64,000 nt of DNA from Thermosulfuriphilus ammonigenes (GTDB lineage: Bacteria > Desulfobacterota > Thermodesulfobacteria > Thermodesulfobacteriales > ST65): contig NZ_CP048877.1 in assembly GCF_011207455.1 (NCBI RefSeq), positions 364,576 to 428,575 of the forward strand, read 5' to 3'. The first letter of the stretch is position 1; each line of letters starts with the position of its first letter. Made by a program: the position numbers and the translations under genes. Under the pieces are notes generated by a model. It did not search any database. It was not told the DNA's origin and worked only from the letters and a program-made list of their open reading frames with translations. Positions 39,319-48,119 of this stretch are shown here, piece after piece.

Positions 39319-39971
39319 GCCAGCATCTCCTTAAGAGTTCTGACCGGAAGCTGGCCCGGGGCAGCCTGAGACTCCTCCTCCAGACAGGCATAGGTCATGG
39401 CTCCTCCCAAAAAAAGGGTGGCCAGTCGGGTTATTCGCCCTAAAGGCCCCATGGTGAAGGCTATAAGGGGAAAGTCTAGTTCCCTGCGGGCCCAGAGGGG
39501 GAGGGAGAGAACGCGCAGATTATCCTCTGGCGCCTGAGCGTAGGTAACTAACTTGCCCAGATCAGCCCCGGTATTTTTGAGATCCATGACCTTCTGTCTT
39601 AAAACAGCCTCCGAAGGGGTCTCTGAAAAATAATGGCAGGAGGCAATAAGCTTGGTCCCTTCCCGCCGGGAGAGAAAGTCCTCCCAAAAAGAGGTGGAAA
39701 CATCATGCTCCAGATCCACATAGGCCGCCCGTCCCAGAGTCTGGGCCAAAATAGCCAGCCGATCTTTCTCCGGGCCCCGATAGCGGCCTCCTTCCCGCTC
39801 CGGCCTTAAGGTAAAGAGAAGGGGAGTTGAGATGGTCTCAAGGAAGGCCTCAGGGGCAGGATCAGAGAGACCGTCCAGTCGAATCTCTACCACATCGGCC
39901 ATCTGGGCCGCTGAAGCAGCCCGGGAAAGGGCCCTGTTTATATCTTCTTCAAGAATGGAGACGCAGATCAA
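39306..39971 (-). CDS. aroD: 3-dehydroquinate dehydratase, type I
   Basis: A 221-residue class I dehydroquinase that forms a Schiff base with the substrate. EIRLDGL is the substrate-binding start, TLRPEREGG the Arg site, ASCHYF the catalytic His, and GKLVTYAQ the Schiff-base Lys. The final PGQLPVRTLKEML matches the C-terminal family segment. It is followed by aroE in overlap, giving aroD-aroE-aroA-aroK in pathway order. Confidence 0.94.
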   Translation of the reverse strand: MICVSILEEDINRALSRAASAAQMADVVEIRLDGLSDPAPEAFLETISTPLLFTLRPEREGGRYRGPEKDRLAILAQTLGRAAYVDLEHDVSTSFWEDFLSRREGTKLIASCHYFSETPSEAVLRQKVMDLKNTGADLGKLVTYAQAPEDNLRVLSLPLWARRELDFPLIAFTMGPLGRITRLATLFLGGAMTYACLEEESQAAPGQLPVRTLKEMLAWLR

Positions 39972-39990
39972 AAAGCCCCCCAGAGCAAAT

Positions 39991-40638
39991 CTATCCAGAA
40001 ATCAAAAAGTGATCCCTGGCCTGAGAGAAGAGACGAGAGACCTCTTCCTCCCGGAGACCAGCCCCAAGGGCCACCTGACGGGCCCTTTCAGGTGAAAGAA
40101 AGTCATCAGGGGCATGACCGTCAGAGTTAACAATCAGGGAAGCCCCTAGTTGTTTGGCCAGGGCGGCCACATGGCCGTTAGTAAGGCAATGGCCCCGGCG
40201 GCCGGAAAGCTCCAAAAAGACTCCCTTTTCTGCCGCCAGCCGGACGTCCTCTTCGCTGATAAGACCAGGATGGGCCAGGATATCGGCTCCGGCCAAAATT
40301 CCGGCCCGATTGGTCCCTGGGGCCACTGGCTCAACGATAGTCTCTCCGTGGACAACGACGACCCTGGCCCCCAGCTCCCGGGCCCGGGCCACTAAAGAAG
40401 AAATGAGTTCTGGGGCCACATGGGTAATCTCTATTCCGGGGATAAGTTTAGTCCGGCTGGCGCGATTTATTTCCTCGGCCACCCTGACCAACCTGGGAAT
40501 GATAAAGTCAAGGTTTGAGGCATCGGCATGATCCGTAATGGCTACGGCCTCATAGTTCATTACTTCCAGTCGGCGAACCAGCTCCGAAGGAATCAGCTCC
40601 CCGTCGCTAAAGATAGAATGACAGTGCAGATCAAACAT
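39991..40638 (-). CDS. PHP-domain phosphoesterase
   Basis: A 215-residue polymerase-and-histidinol-phosphatase (PHP) family metal hydrolase. Metal ligands are seen in FDLHCHSIFSDGE (HxH), AITDHADASN, IPGIEITH, VVVHGET, LAHPGLI, and INSDGHAPDDF. It resembles small PHP proteins rather than HisK-type histidinol phosphatase of about 270 residues, so the substrate is unknown. It begins 4 nt after the DUF151 gene stop and precedes aroD by 19 nt. Confidence 0.85.
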   Translation of the reverse strand: MFDLHCHSIFSDGELIPSELVRRLEVMNYEAVAITDHADASNLDFIIPRLVRVAEEINRASRTKLIPGIEITHVAPELISSLVARARELGARVVVVHGETIVEPVAPGTNRAGILAGADILAHPGLISEEDVRLAAEKGVFLELSGRRGHCLTNGHVAALAKQLGASLIVNSDGHAPDDFLSPERARQVALGAGLREEEVSRLFSQARDHFLISG

Positions 40639-40641
40639 AGG

Positions 40642-41133
40642 CTACATTTTGTACTTGCTGAAGATCTCCGGATCAAGGGATTCCAAAACCTCTGACCACT
40701 TATCGCCCTCTTTGCTCTGAGCCTCGGCCTTCTGCCCTTCGGCCTGGCGACTCTTAAGAAGAACCTCTTCGTGGACATAAATCTCGGCCCCAGTGCGAAG
40801 GGCCAGAGCAATGGCATCACTGGGCCTGGCGTCTATCTGCATCTCCCGCCCATCCAGATCAAGGGTGATCAGGGCATAATAGGTATTGTCTTTAAGGTCA
40901 CAGACCTCCACTCGGGGAACTTTTATTCCCAGATTATCGAGGATATTTTTCAGGAGATCGTGGGTCATGGGACGGGAGAATTCGATCTTTTCTATCTGGG
41001 TGGCAATAGCCGTGGCCTCCAGCAGACCGATCCAGATGGGAAGGGTTCTCTCGCCTCCCTTTTCCCGCAAAATCATAATGGGGGTGTTAGAGATAGGGTC
41101 AAGGGCGATGGTCTGAATCTCCATTCTGATCAT
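40642..41133 (-). CDS. Bifunctional nuclease family protein (DUF151)
   Basis: A 163-residue DUF151 protein. Its family marks are LPIWIGLLEATAIA, RPMTHDLLKNIL and ARPSDAIALALRTGAEIYV. Plant and thermophile homologues have both DNase and RNase activity, but the cellular role is unclear. I start it at the ATG at 41133, where AAGGAGG lies about 5 nt upstream. The last 40 residues are charged and variable. It sits between miaB and the PHP gene in one compact transcript. Confidence 0.87.
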   Translation of the reverse strand: MIRMEIQTIALDPISNTPIMILREKGGERTLPIWIGLLEATAIATQIEKIEFSRPMTHDLLKNILDNLGIKVPRVEVCDLKDNTYYALITLDLDGREMQIDARPSDAIALALRTGAEIYVHEEVLLKSRQAEGQKAEAQSKEGDKWSEVLESLDPEIFSKYKM

Positions 41134-41163
41134 CTTTGCCTCCTTACCCCGGCACAACCGGAG

Positions 41164-42531
41164 TCAATGGAGAGTTCCCACCAGACGGCCTCTCACCGAA
41201 TGCTGGCAGGCCTCCTCTACCAGAACCTTAACCAGCTTTCCGGTAAGGTCCTGGCCACCATAAAAATTCACTACCGTGTTCTGTCTGGTTCGCCCTGTCC
41301 ACTGACGGGGATCGCTTTTGCCCCGGCCTTCCACCAGCACCTCTACCTCCTGCCCTACAAGACGTCGATAACGCCGGCGACTTATCTCCAGCTGCAGGTT
41401 GTGGACGGTAGCTAAACGCTCTTCTTTAACCTCTTCAGGGACCTTATCAGGAAAGGACCGAGCCCGGGCAAAAGGGCGATCTGAATACTTAAAGGAGAAT
41501 ATTTCGTCAAATTCTACTTCTTTAAGAAGATCAAGGGTAGCTTGAAAATCCTCCTCTCTTTCACCCGGAAAACCCACGATGATATCTGTAGTCAGGGCTA
41601 TCTCTGGAACCAACTCCCGCAAACGCTCCACCTTCTTGAGATAATCTTCCCGTCGGTAGCCACGGTTCATGGCCGCCAGGATACGATCAGAGCCTGATTG
41701 AACCGGCAAGTGAAGATGCTCACAAAGAATGGGAATCTCTACAAAGGCCCGCATGAGTTCCGGGGAAAGATCTTTGGGATGGCTAGTGGTGAATCTGAGC
41801 CGCCACAGTCCATCAATCTGGGCTACCCGCTCCAGAAGTTGCGCAAAAGTGGGGAACCCGGGCTGCCTTTTACCATAGGAGTTAACGTTCTGCCCCAGAA
41901 GGGTAACCTCCCTCACCCCCTGAGATACAAGAGCCCTTATCTCCGCCAAAATCTCGCCTGGCCGGCGACTGATCTCTGGCCCCCTGACATAGGGAACCAC
42001 GCAATAGGAACAATAATTGTTGCACCCCTGCATGATAGTCACAAAGGCCTTGACGGCCTTGACCTCTGGAGAGAGCGCCGAAGGAAGACAGAAATCATCC
42101 CGAATATCTGTATCCACTACCGGCCCCTCGCCGGCCCGGACCTTGGCCAGGGCCTCTCGAAGGCGATAGATCCCCTGGGGGCCCAGGACAATGTCTATGT
42201 GGGGCATCCGTTCCACCAGACGTTGACCCTCCTGCTGGGCCACACAACCACAGACAGCGATAATCAAATCCGGACGTCGCCGTTTGAGATGCTTGAGACG
42301 ACCAGCCAGACTATAAACCTTAACCTCGGCCTTTTCCCGAACACTACAGGTATTGAGGATAATGAGATCCGCATCCTCAGGGGCAGAGACCGGCGTGTAT
42401 TCGGGCCTTAGGGACTCCAACATGCGCCTGGAGTCGTATTCGTTCATCTGGCAACCAAAGGTCCGGATAAAGACCCGCCTCTGGGCCACCGAGGGAGCCT
42501 CCTGTCTTTTCATCTCCAGATCAGTAAACAT
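41164..42531 (-). CDS. miaB: tRNA-2-methylthio-N6-dimethylallyladenosine synthase MiaB
   Basis: A 455-residue radical-SAM methylthiotransferase that converts i6A37 in tRNA to ms2i6A37. The N-terminal UPF0004 domain binds one cluster through cysteines in FGCQMNEYDS, LNTCSVREKA and AVCGCVAQQ. The radical-SAM cluster is in GCNNYCSYCVVPYVRG (CxxxCxxC). TTDIIVGFPGE and SDRPFARA mark the MiaB subtype. A C-terminal TRAM domain (VEVLVEGRGKSD) binds RNA. It follows tolC by 9 nt. Confidence 0.95.
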   Translation of the reverse strand: MFTDLEMKRQEAPSVAQRRVFIRTFGCQMNEYDSRRMLESLRPEYTPVSAPEDADLIILNTCSVREKAEVKVYSLAGRLKHLKRRRPDLIIAVCGCVAQQEGQRLVERMPHIDIVLGPQGIYRLREALAKVRAGEGPVVDTDIRDDFCLPSALSPEVKAVKAFVTIMQGCNNYCSYCVVPYVRGPEISRRPGEILAEIRALVSQGVREVTLLGQNVNSYGKRQPGFPTFAQLLERVAQIDGLWRLRFTTSHPKDLSPELMRAFVEIPILCEHLHLPVQSGSDRILAAMNRGYRREDYLKKVERLRELVPEIALTTDIIVGFPGEREEDFQATLDLLKEVEFDEIFSFKYSDRPFARARSFPDKVPEEVKEERLATVHNLQLEISRRRYRRLVGQEVEVLVEGRGKSDPRQWTGRTRQNTVVNFYGGQDLTGKLVKVLVEEACQHSVRGRLVGTLH

Positions 42532-42540
42532 AGTTAAAAC

Positions 42541-43866
42541 TTATTCTATCGCGGGCCCAGATTCAACCTGAGGCGGATAACCACTTCCCATGGCCAGCGA
42601 AAGGCGAGCCCGGGCCAAATGAAGTTCAACCAGGGCAGTTAGGTGATTTATCCTGGCCTTAAAGAGAAGGTGTTCGGCATCAAGCACCTCGGTACTGGAG
42701 GCCAGCTGTTCTCGATACCGCTCCCGGTGGAGTCGAAAGTTCTCCTCGGCCTGCTCCAGAGCGGCCCTGGTAACCTTTAACCTCTCCCGGGCCTCTTCCA
42801 GCCCCAAATAGGCCGCCTTGACCTCAAGGGCTATCTGGTCGAGGATCTCCTTCCTCAAGGCCTCGGCCTTCCTTAGTCTGGCCAGGGCCGCCGCGACCTC
42901 GTCACCCGTCTTGCCCCACTCAAAAAGACTCCAGCGAACCTCGGCCATAAAGATGACGTTTTCTGTGAGCCCATAAGGGTTGCGTTCCAGATCTGGCGAG
43001 TTTCCCTGACGCTGATAGGTAGCCACCAAATCTACCCAAGGATAATAGGCGCTCTTAGCCAGCCTAACGCCCTGACGGGCCTTCTCCAGGGCCAACGAAG
43101 CAGAAACAACTTCCGGACGCCTCTTCTGGGCCCTTTGAAGGGCCTCTTTAAAAGATGGAAATATGACGGGCTGATCTAGGGAGTCGACTATCTCCAAAGG
43201 ATGATTGATGTCTTCTTGGAGAAGAATATTGAGCCTGGCCCGGGCCAGACGGACGGCATTTTGGGCCCGGACAAGCCCGTGTCTTCCCTCCATATAGGCC
43301 ACCTTGGCCTGAAGAAGATCGGCCCGGTTGATTAGCCCTTGGGAGTAAAAGGCCTCAGCGTCGTCAAAGTGGGCTTTAAGGCGTTTGACCGCCAGGGAGA
43401 CCTCTTCCAGGCGTCGCCGGGCCTCCAAAAGGTGGAAATAGGCCTCTTTTACGGCGTAAACAAGCTCCTGGCGGGCCCGAAGTTCCTCGGCCCGGGATAT
43501 ATCCACCTCCAGGGCCGCCAAACGGTGCCTGGCCCAAAGGGCTAAGCCGTGGAAAACGGGCTGATTAAGGACCACCTGCCACTGGTAGGTATCCTGAGAG
43601 GAGATGGGAATATCCCGGTTGAGGATGACCACGGTGTTTCGATCCCGATAGTGGCTGTAGGTATAGGTGGTGGAGAGACGGGGCAAAAAATCCTTTAAGG
43701 CGACCTTCTCCCGGAATCTGGCCTCAAAAACGGTCTCTTTGGCTACTTTGAGCCTGGGATGTCGTTTTAGGGCCAGACGGAGACAATCCTCAAGGCTTAA
43801 AGGGCTGGCCAGAACTGCCGCTGGCCAGATCAAAAAAAGCAAAAAAAGGGCTACCGTCCGCCTCAT
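42541..43866 (-). CDS. TolC-family outer membrane efflux protein
   Basis: A 441-residue outer-membrane channel component. A signal peptide (MRRTVALFLLFLIWPAAVLA) precedes SPLSLEDCLRLALKRHPRL, the typical first TolC repeat. Two long helical repeats follow, with VLNQPVF and the second-copy VRWSLFEWGKTGDEVAAA. I place the start at the ATG at 43866, which has AAGGAGG and begins the signal peptide. The reading frame continues upstream but overlaps the DUF4911 gene. No partner pump is adjacent; an RND gene lies 20 kb away at the right edge. Confidence 0.9.
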   Translation of the reverse strand: MRRTVALFLLFLIWPAAVLASPLSLEDCLRLALKRHPRLKVAKETVFEARFREKVALKDFLPRLSTTYTYSHYRDRNTVVILNRDIPISSQDTYQWQVVLNQPVFHGLALWARHRLAALEVDISRAEELRARQELVYAVKEAYFHLLEARRRLEEVSLAVKRLKAHFDDAEAFYSQGLINRADLLQAKVAYMEGRHGLVRAQNAVRLARARLNILLQEDINHPLEIVDSLDQPVIFPSFKEALQRAQKRRPEVVSASLALEKARQGVRLAKSAYYPWVDLVATYQRQGNSPDLERNPYGLTENVIFMAEVRWSLFEWGKTGDEVAAALARLRKAEALRKEILDQIALEVKAAYLGLEEARERLKVTRAALEQAEENFRLHRERYREQLASSTEVLDAEHLLFKARINHLTALVELHLARARLSLAMGSGYPPQVESGPAIE

Positions 43867-44105
43867 GGAGCCTCCTTGAGATGGAGTTGAGAGGCCAGGC
43901 CAGAGATAATCTCCATCACTTGCCAATAGGTATCCCGACTGACCAGGATCTCCACCTCCCCCCGGTGAACATCCCTGGTGCGCACCAGACCCAGGTGACC
44001 ATAGCCTTCGAGAATGAATCGAAGCCAATAGATCTTCTGAGGGTTGATACGCAAAAAAATCCTCACCCCCTTGCCTGAAGAAAGAAGGGAACCCCACTCC
44101 TCCAT
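43863..44105 (-). CDS. DUF4911 domain protein
   Basis: An 80-residue cytoplasmic protein matching the DUF4911 pattern found mainly in delta-proteobacterial lineages. It has FLRINPQKIYWLRFILEGYGHLG, the TRDVHRGEVEILVS strand pair, and a final helix. DUF4911 looks like an ACT-type or ferredoxin-like fold, but its function is unknown. Its stop overlaps the tolC ATG by 4 nt (ATGA). The starting ATG lacks a strong ribosome site. Confidence 0.8.
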   Translation of the reverse strand: MEEWGSLLSSGKGVRIFLRINPQKIYWLRFILEGYGHLGLVRTRDVHRGEVEILVSRDTYWQVMEIISGLASQLHLKEAP

Positions 44106-44147
44106 GATCTTTACTCTTAGCAGAAAGAAGGGTTAGAGGGAACCGGA

Positions 44148-46187
44148 TCAGGAAAGACCCAGGATCAGGCCTACCTGACGGATAACAAAGGCCACAATCC
44201 AGGCCAGACTTACCAGATAGCCGATGGCAAACAGGGTCCAGCCGATTGACCCCGTCTCTCGCCAGATAGTCACTACACTGACAATACAGGGGACATAGAT
44301 AAGCACAAAGGCCATAAAGGCAAAGGCCGTAAGGGGGGTGATTCCACTGTTCTTTAAGGCTTGAGATAGGGTGCTAAAGCCCTCCTCCCCTTCAACTTCA
44401 TCTACCTGGTAGAGAACCCCCATGGAGGAGACGACCACCTCCTTGGCCACAAAGCCGGTGAGCAGGGAGACTCCCATCTGCCAATTAAAGCCTAAGGGGG
44501 CGATAAAGGGCTCAATGGCCCGGCCGGCTCGCCCGATATAGCTCTCCTCTATGGGAGGGGAGTGACCATCTACCCGAGGAAATACTGTCAGGGCCCAGAG
44601 AATCACCGAAAAGGCCAGAACCACTCCCCCCATTTTCTGGAGATAAACCTTGGTCTTGTCCCACATATGGATGATAATGCTCTTTAAGGTCGGCAGGCGA
44701 TAGGGGGGGAGCTCCAGGACAAAGGGGGCCGCCTCACCCCTGAAGATGGTTTTACTAAAGAGCTGTCCCATCAGGACGGCCAGAACAATCCCCAGGAGAT
44801 AAATAGCAAAGATAACATTCCCTTCCCGACCCGGGAAAAAAGTCCCGGCAAAGAGGATATAGACAGGCAACCTGGCCGAACAACTCATCAGAGGGTTGAT
44901 GAGAATAGTAAGAAGCCTGTCCTTGCGCGATTCAAGAGTCCGGGTAGCCATAAGGGCCGGGACATTACAACCAAAGCCCATAAGCAAAGGGATAAATGAC
45001 TTGCCATGGAGCCCCAGAGTGTGCATGACTCGATCCATAATAAAGGCCGCCCGGGCCATATAGCCGGTATCCTCAAGGAGGCTTATCCCCAGAAAGAGAA
45101 GGAGAATATTGGGTAAGAAGACGATCACCCCTCCCACACCAGCCACAATGCCCTCGACCAAAAGATCCCGCAGAAGACTGGGAGCCATGTGGGCACTTAT
45201 CTGGGCCCCCAGCCACTCCACCCCGGCCTCAATCCAGGAAACAGGAACCTCCCCCAGACGAAAGGTGAGATAAAAAAGAAGGTACATGAAGGCAAAAAAG
45301 ATAGGAAAACCGAAGAGCCGGTTGGTGACTACTTGATCAATACGATCAGAGAGGCTTACTCGAGCCTGGGGAGTAAGCCTCATGGTCTCTCTTAAGGCCC
45401 CGGCGATAAAGCCATAGCGGGCCTCAGCGATCAGAGCCTCGGGGCTCTCTTCAAGAAGGGTCTGGATTCTTTCTCTAGAGGCCTCGGCCTGGGTGACTAT
45501 CTCCTGGCCTCCGGCCTCCTGAACCACCTTGGCGACGATATCCTGGTCGGCCTCAAGGAGCTTTACTGCCAGCCAGCGCGAGGGATACTTCTGCCCAAGA
45601 GGGCTTTGAGAGAGGATTTTTGAAAGACGGGCAATTTCTTTCTCCAGCTCTGGACCATAATTTATATGGACACGGCGAAGCCGGGGCTCTTTACCTTCGG
45701 CCACCGAGATGGCCGTAGAGATAAGCTCTTCCATTCCTACGGCCTTGGTGCCCACCGTCTTGACAATGGGTACCCCCAGGAGAACCGAGAGTTGATCAAA
45801 GTCGATCTTCATCCCCCTGGCCTCGGCCAGATCAACCATGTTCATAGCAAAAACCAAAGGAGCCTCGAGCTCGAGAAGCTGAACGGCCAGATACAGATTG
45901 CGCTCCAGGTTAGAGGCATCGATGACATCAACCACCACATCCGGCCGGTCCTCAAGGATAAAGTCCCGAGCGATAACTTCCTCAACGGAATAGGCCGTAA
46001 GAGAATAAATTCCCGGGAGATCCACCACCCGAATCTCATAGTCCCCGCGACGTAAGCGGCCTTCCTTTTTCTCTACAGTAACTCCCGGCCAGTTGCCCAC
46101 CTTCTGGCGGGCACCAGTGAGGTTGTTGAAGATGGTTGTCTTTCCGGCATTGGGGTTGCCGATGAGGGCCAGGGTGATCTTCTTCAT
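44148..46187 (-). CDS. feoB: Ferrous iron transporter FeoB
   Basis: A 679-residue inner-membrane Fe2+ importer with an N-terminal GTPase. G1 is GNPNAGKTTIFN, G2 VTVEKKEG, G3 DLPGIYSL and G4 NMVDLAE. A helical spacer follows. The membrane domain carries two Gate motifs, with GYMARAAFIMDR and LMGFGCNVPALMATRT in the first and SLLTGFVAKEVVVS in the second. PLMSCSARLPVY is the conserved cysteine region. It follows feoA by 9 nt. Typical of anaerobes living with Fe2+. Confidence 0.97.
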   Translation of the reverse strand: MKKITLALIGNPNAGKTTIFNNLTGARQKVGNWPGVTVEKKEGRLRRGDYEIRVVDLPGIYSLTAYSVEEVIARDFILEDRPDVVVDVIDASNLERNLYLAVQLLELEAPLVFAMNMVDLAEARGMKIDFDQLSVLLGVPIVKTVGTKAVGMEELISTAISVAEGKEPRLRRVHINYGPELEKEIARLSKILSQSPLGQKYPSRWLAVKLLEADQDIVAKVVQEAGGQEIVTQAEASRERIQTLLEESPEALIAEARYGFIAGALRETMRLTPQARVSLSDRIDQVVTNRLFGFPIFFAFMYLLFYLTFRLGEVPVSWIEAGVEWLGAQISAHMAPSLLRDLLVEGIVAGVGGVIVFLPNILLLFLGISLLEDTGYMARAAFIMDRVMHTLGLHGKSFIPLLMGFGCNVPALMATRTLESRKDRLLTILINPLMSCSARLPVYILFAGTFFPGREGNVIFAIYLLGIVLAVLMGQLFSKTIFRGEAAPFVLELPPYRLPTLKSIIIHMWDKTKVYLQKMGGVVLAFSVILWALTVFPRVDGHSPPIEESYIGRAGRAIEPFIAPLGFNWQMGVSLLTGFVAKEVVVSSMGVLYQVDEVEGEEGFSTLSQALKNSGITPLTAFAFMAFVLIYVPCIVSVVTIWRETGSIGWTLFAIGYLVSLAWIVAFVIRQVGLILGLS

Positions 46188-46196
46188 GGAGAAACT

Positions 46197-46427
46197 CTAG
46201 AGGGGATCAACGAGGATCTTCTCCGCCTCCTCATGGCGGAGGCTGACGTGATAGCCTTTAATGAGATAGTCCACCGGATCCTTAAGCGGCGCATAACGAA
46301 CCACCTCTACCTCAGCCCCGGGGATAAAGCCCATCTCCATAAGACGCATTTTAAAGGGACCGCTACCAAGAATCTTTAGAATCCGACCCCGCTGACCGGT
46401 ACGGAGATCATCCAGACGACAAGCCAT
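46197..46427 (-). CDS. feoA: Ferrous iron transport protein FeoA
   Basis: A 76-residue SH3-like protein that works with FeoB. Family marks are GSGPFKMRLMEMGFIPGAEVEVV, APLKDPVDYLIKGYHVSLR and the final EAEKI. Its start lies 9 nt after the fur stop; the order is fur-feoA-feoB. Confidence 0.94.
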   Translation of the reverse strand: MACRLDDLRTGQRGRILKILGSGPFKMRLMEMGFIPGAEVEVVRYAPLKDPVDYLIKGYHVSLRHEEAEKILVDPL

Positions 46428-46436
46428 AAGCCATTC

Positions 46437-46910
46437 CTAACGCAGATTGAGCTTCTTGCGACACTCGGGGCAATAACCGTAAACCTCTAACTTGTGACCG
46501 ACAACCCGATAACCGAATTTTCTGGCCAGACGATCCTCAATCTTCTTGAGAGAGGGCTCAACAAATTCATCTATCCGACGGCATTCCAGACAACGAAGAT
46601 GACAATGGTGCTCATGGCCATAGATGAACTCATAGTGCATGTGACCGTCTTCGTAATAGACCTCTTGAATAAGACCACAGTCTATGAGGAGAGGAATGGT
46701 TCGGTATATGGAGGCCTTGGAAAGACGCTCACCCTTGTTGCGCAGACGCAGGTAAAGTTCATCAACATCAAAGTGATCTCCGGTATTTACAATCTCCCGG
46801 AGGATTATCTCCCTTTCTGGGGTGTATCGAAGCCCCTTTTTTCGAATATAGTCTTTAAAGATCTGAAACTCCGGACGCCCCTGGGGACCATCGTTTTTTT
46901 CTCTGGTCAT
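46437..46910 (-). CDS. fur: Fur-family metalloregulator
   Basis: A 157-residue winged-helix repressor. The DNA-binding half has LRYTPEREIILREIV and SKASIYRTIPLLIDCGLIQE. The metal half has HEHHCHLRCLECRRIDEF, including the CxxC structural zinc site, and VYGYCPECRKK, giving a second CxxC. Adjacent feo genes favour an iron-responsive Fur rather than PerR or Zur. I use the ATG at 46910, with GAGG six bases upstream. A dyad (46926-46938) next to it may be its operator. Confidence 0.9.
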   Translation of the reverse strand: MTREKNDGPQGRPEFQIFKDYIRKKGLRYTPEREIILREIVNTGDHFDVDELYLRLRNKGERLSKASIYRTIPLLIDCGLIQEVYYEDGHMHYEFIYGHEHHCHLRCLECRRIDEFVEPSLKKIEDRLARKFGYRVVGHKLEVYGYCPECRKKLNLR

Positions 46911-46925
46911 CAAGTGCCTCGAACA

Positions 46926-46938
46926 AACAATTATCGTT
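46926..46938. promoter_or_regulatory. Candidate operator dyad upstream of fur-feoAB
   Basis: AACAATTATCGTT matches its own reverse complement at 10 of 13 positions and contains ATTATC, one half of the Fur-box consensus. It lies 16 nt before the fur ATG. The other half-site is poor, so the assignment is tentative. Confidence 0.3.
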
Positions 46939-46997
46939 GGCTAGAAGTAGAAAATATCCTTCTCTCTGTCAAGTAAGACTCTTTTTCAGTTAAAATC

Positions 46998-48110
46998 TCA
47001 GAGCCTTTCCAGCTGATATTGACGACTTCCAAGACCGATTTCCTCGGCATGATCCAGTTGAATCTCCCAATCCACTTTGGGGTAAAGCCCGCGCAGTTTG
47101 TCCTCTCCTGGGGAGACATTCCTGGTGAGGGCCGAGCCCGGGAGGGCCATCTCCTGATTGATGAGATCAACTGATGCCTGATCAATGGCTACCGGGTCTC
47201 GCGAGGCCAAAATACCTATATCCCGAACAAAGGGATAGTCGTTAAAGTGGTAGCAGTCACAGGCCGGGGAGACGTTCATGATAAAATTAAGAAAAAGGGC
47301 CCGGTCAGCCTTGCCCCAGAGGGCTCCCTTGGCATATTCTGCCAGCTTCTTAAGAAAGACAGGCCCCACCTCGTTCCACTGAACCTGGATGGCCCCGGAA
47401 GGACAAATGGCGATACACTCACCACAGCCAATGCATTTTTGAGGCTCGATCACCATCCTCTTGCCTGTTGGGCCGGGGGCAATGGCCCCGGAAGGACAGT
47501 ATTCCAGACAGGTCTTGCAGAACACACACTTTTTTTTGTTGACTTTGGGGGCAATGGTAGAATGCTGGGCCAGCTTTCCCTTGCGGGCCGCACATCCCAT
47601 TCCCAGGTTTTTGATAGCTCCCCCAAAACCTGAAAGCTCATGGCCTTTGACATGACTCATGACCACCAAGGCATCGGCCCGGTAAATGGCCTGAGCAATG
47701 AAGAGCTCCTTGAGCAGAGGAAAATCCACCTCCAGGCGGACAAAGTTGTCCCCCAGAAGGCCATCGGCAATGATTATCGGGGCCCGAACCACGGCAAAAT
47801 CAAAGCCGTTTTCTATAGCCGTCTCCAGATGAACGACGGCATCAGAACGGCTTCCTTTGTAAAGAGTATTGGTGTCGGTAAGAAAGGGGCTGGCTCCCAA
47901 TTCCTTAAGAAGATCTACCACCCGCCGGACATATTGCGGACGAATAAAGGCCAAGTTGCCTCGCTCACCGAAGTGAATCTTTATTCCTACCTGGCGGGAG
48001 GGCCTTATGACCTCCCTTATCCCCAGCTTCTCCAGAAGGAGGGCGGTTTTATCCAAAAGATTCAGACGTGGGTTGGCCCTCAGATCAACAAAGTAAACCT
48101 TACTGGCCAT
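46998..48110 (-). CDS. DUF362 protein with two [4Fe-4S] ferredoxin sites
   Basis: A 370-residue cytoplasmic iron-sulfur protein. The DUF362 domain (about 1-190 and 255-340) carries KIHFGERGN, FLTDTNTLY, VVMSHVKGHELSGFGGAIKNLGM and ASRDPVAIDQASVDLI. Inserted at about 190-245 are two cluster motifs, CVFCKTCLEYCPSGAI and CIGCGECIAICPSGAI, so it can carry two [4Fe-4S] clusters. The family is common in anaerobes; its reaction is unknown. It follows the GAF kinase-like gene by 9 nt and ends 90 nt before fur, leaving about 90 nt that hold the fur control region. Confidence 0.9.
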   Translation of the reverse strand: MASKVYFVDLRANPRLNLLDKTALLLEKLGIREVIRPSRQVGIKIHFGERGNLAFIRPQYVRRVVDLLKELGASPFLTDTNTLYKGSRSDAVVHLETAIENGFDFAVVRAPIIIADGLLGDNFVRLEVDFPLLKELFIAQAIYRADALVVMSHVKGHELSGFGGAIKNLGMGCAARKGKLAQHSTIAPKVNKKKCVFCKTCLEYCPSGAIAPGPTGKRMVIEPQKCIGCGECIAICPSGAIQVQWNEVGPVFLKKLAEYAKGALWGKADRALFLNFIMNVSPACDCYHFNDYPFVRDIGILASRDPVAIDQASVDLINQEMALPGSALTRNVSPGEDKLRGLYPKVDWEIQLDHAEEIGLGSRQYQLERL

Positions 48111-48119
48111 GGCTTCCCC

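Noticed and set aside
45666-46055. Plus-strand frame opposite feoB
   Set aside because: Antisense to the FeoB GTPase domain, with no recognisable motifs.
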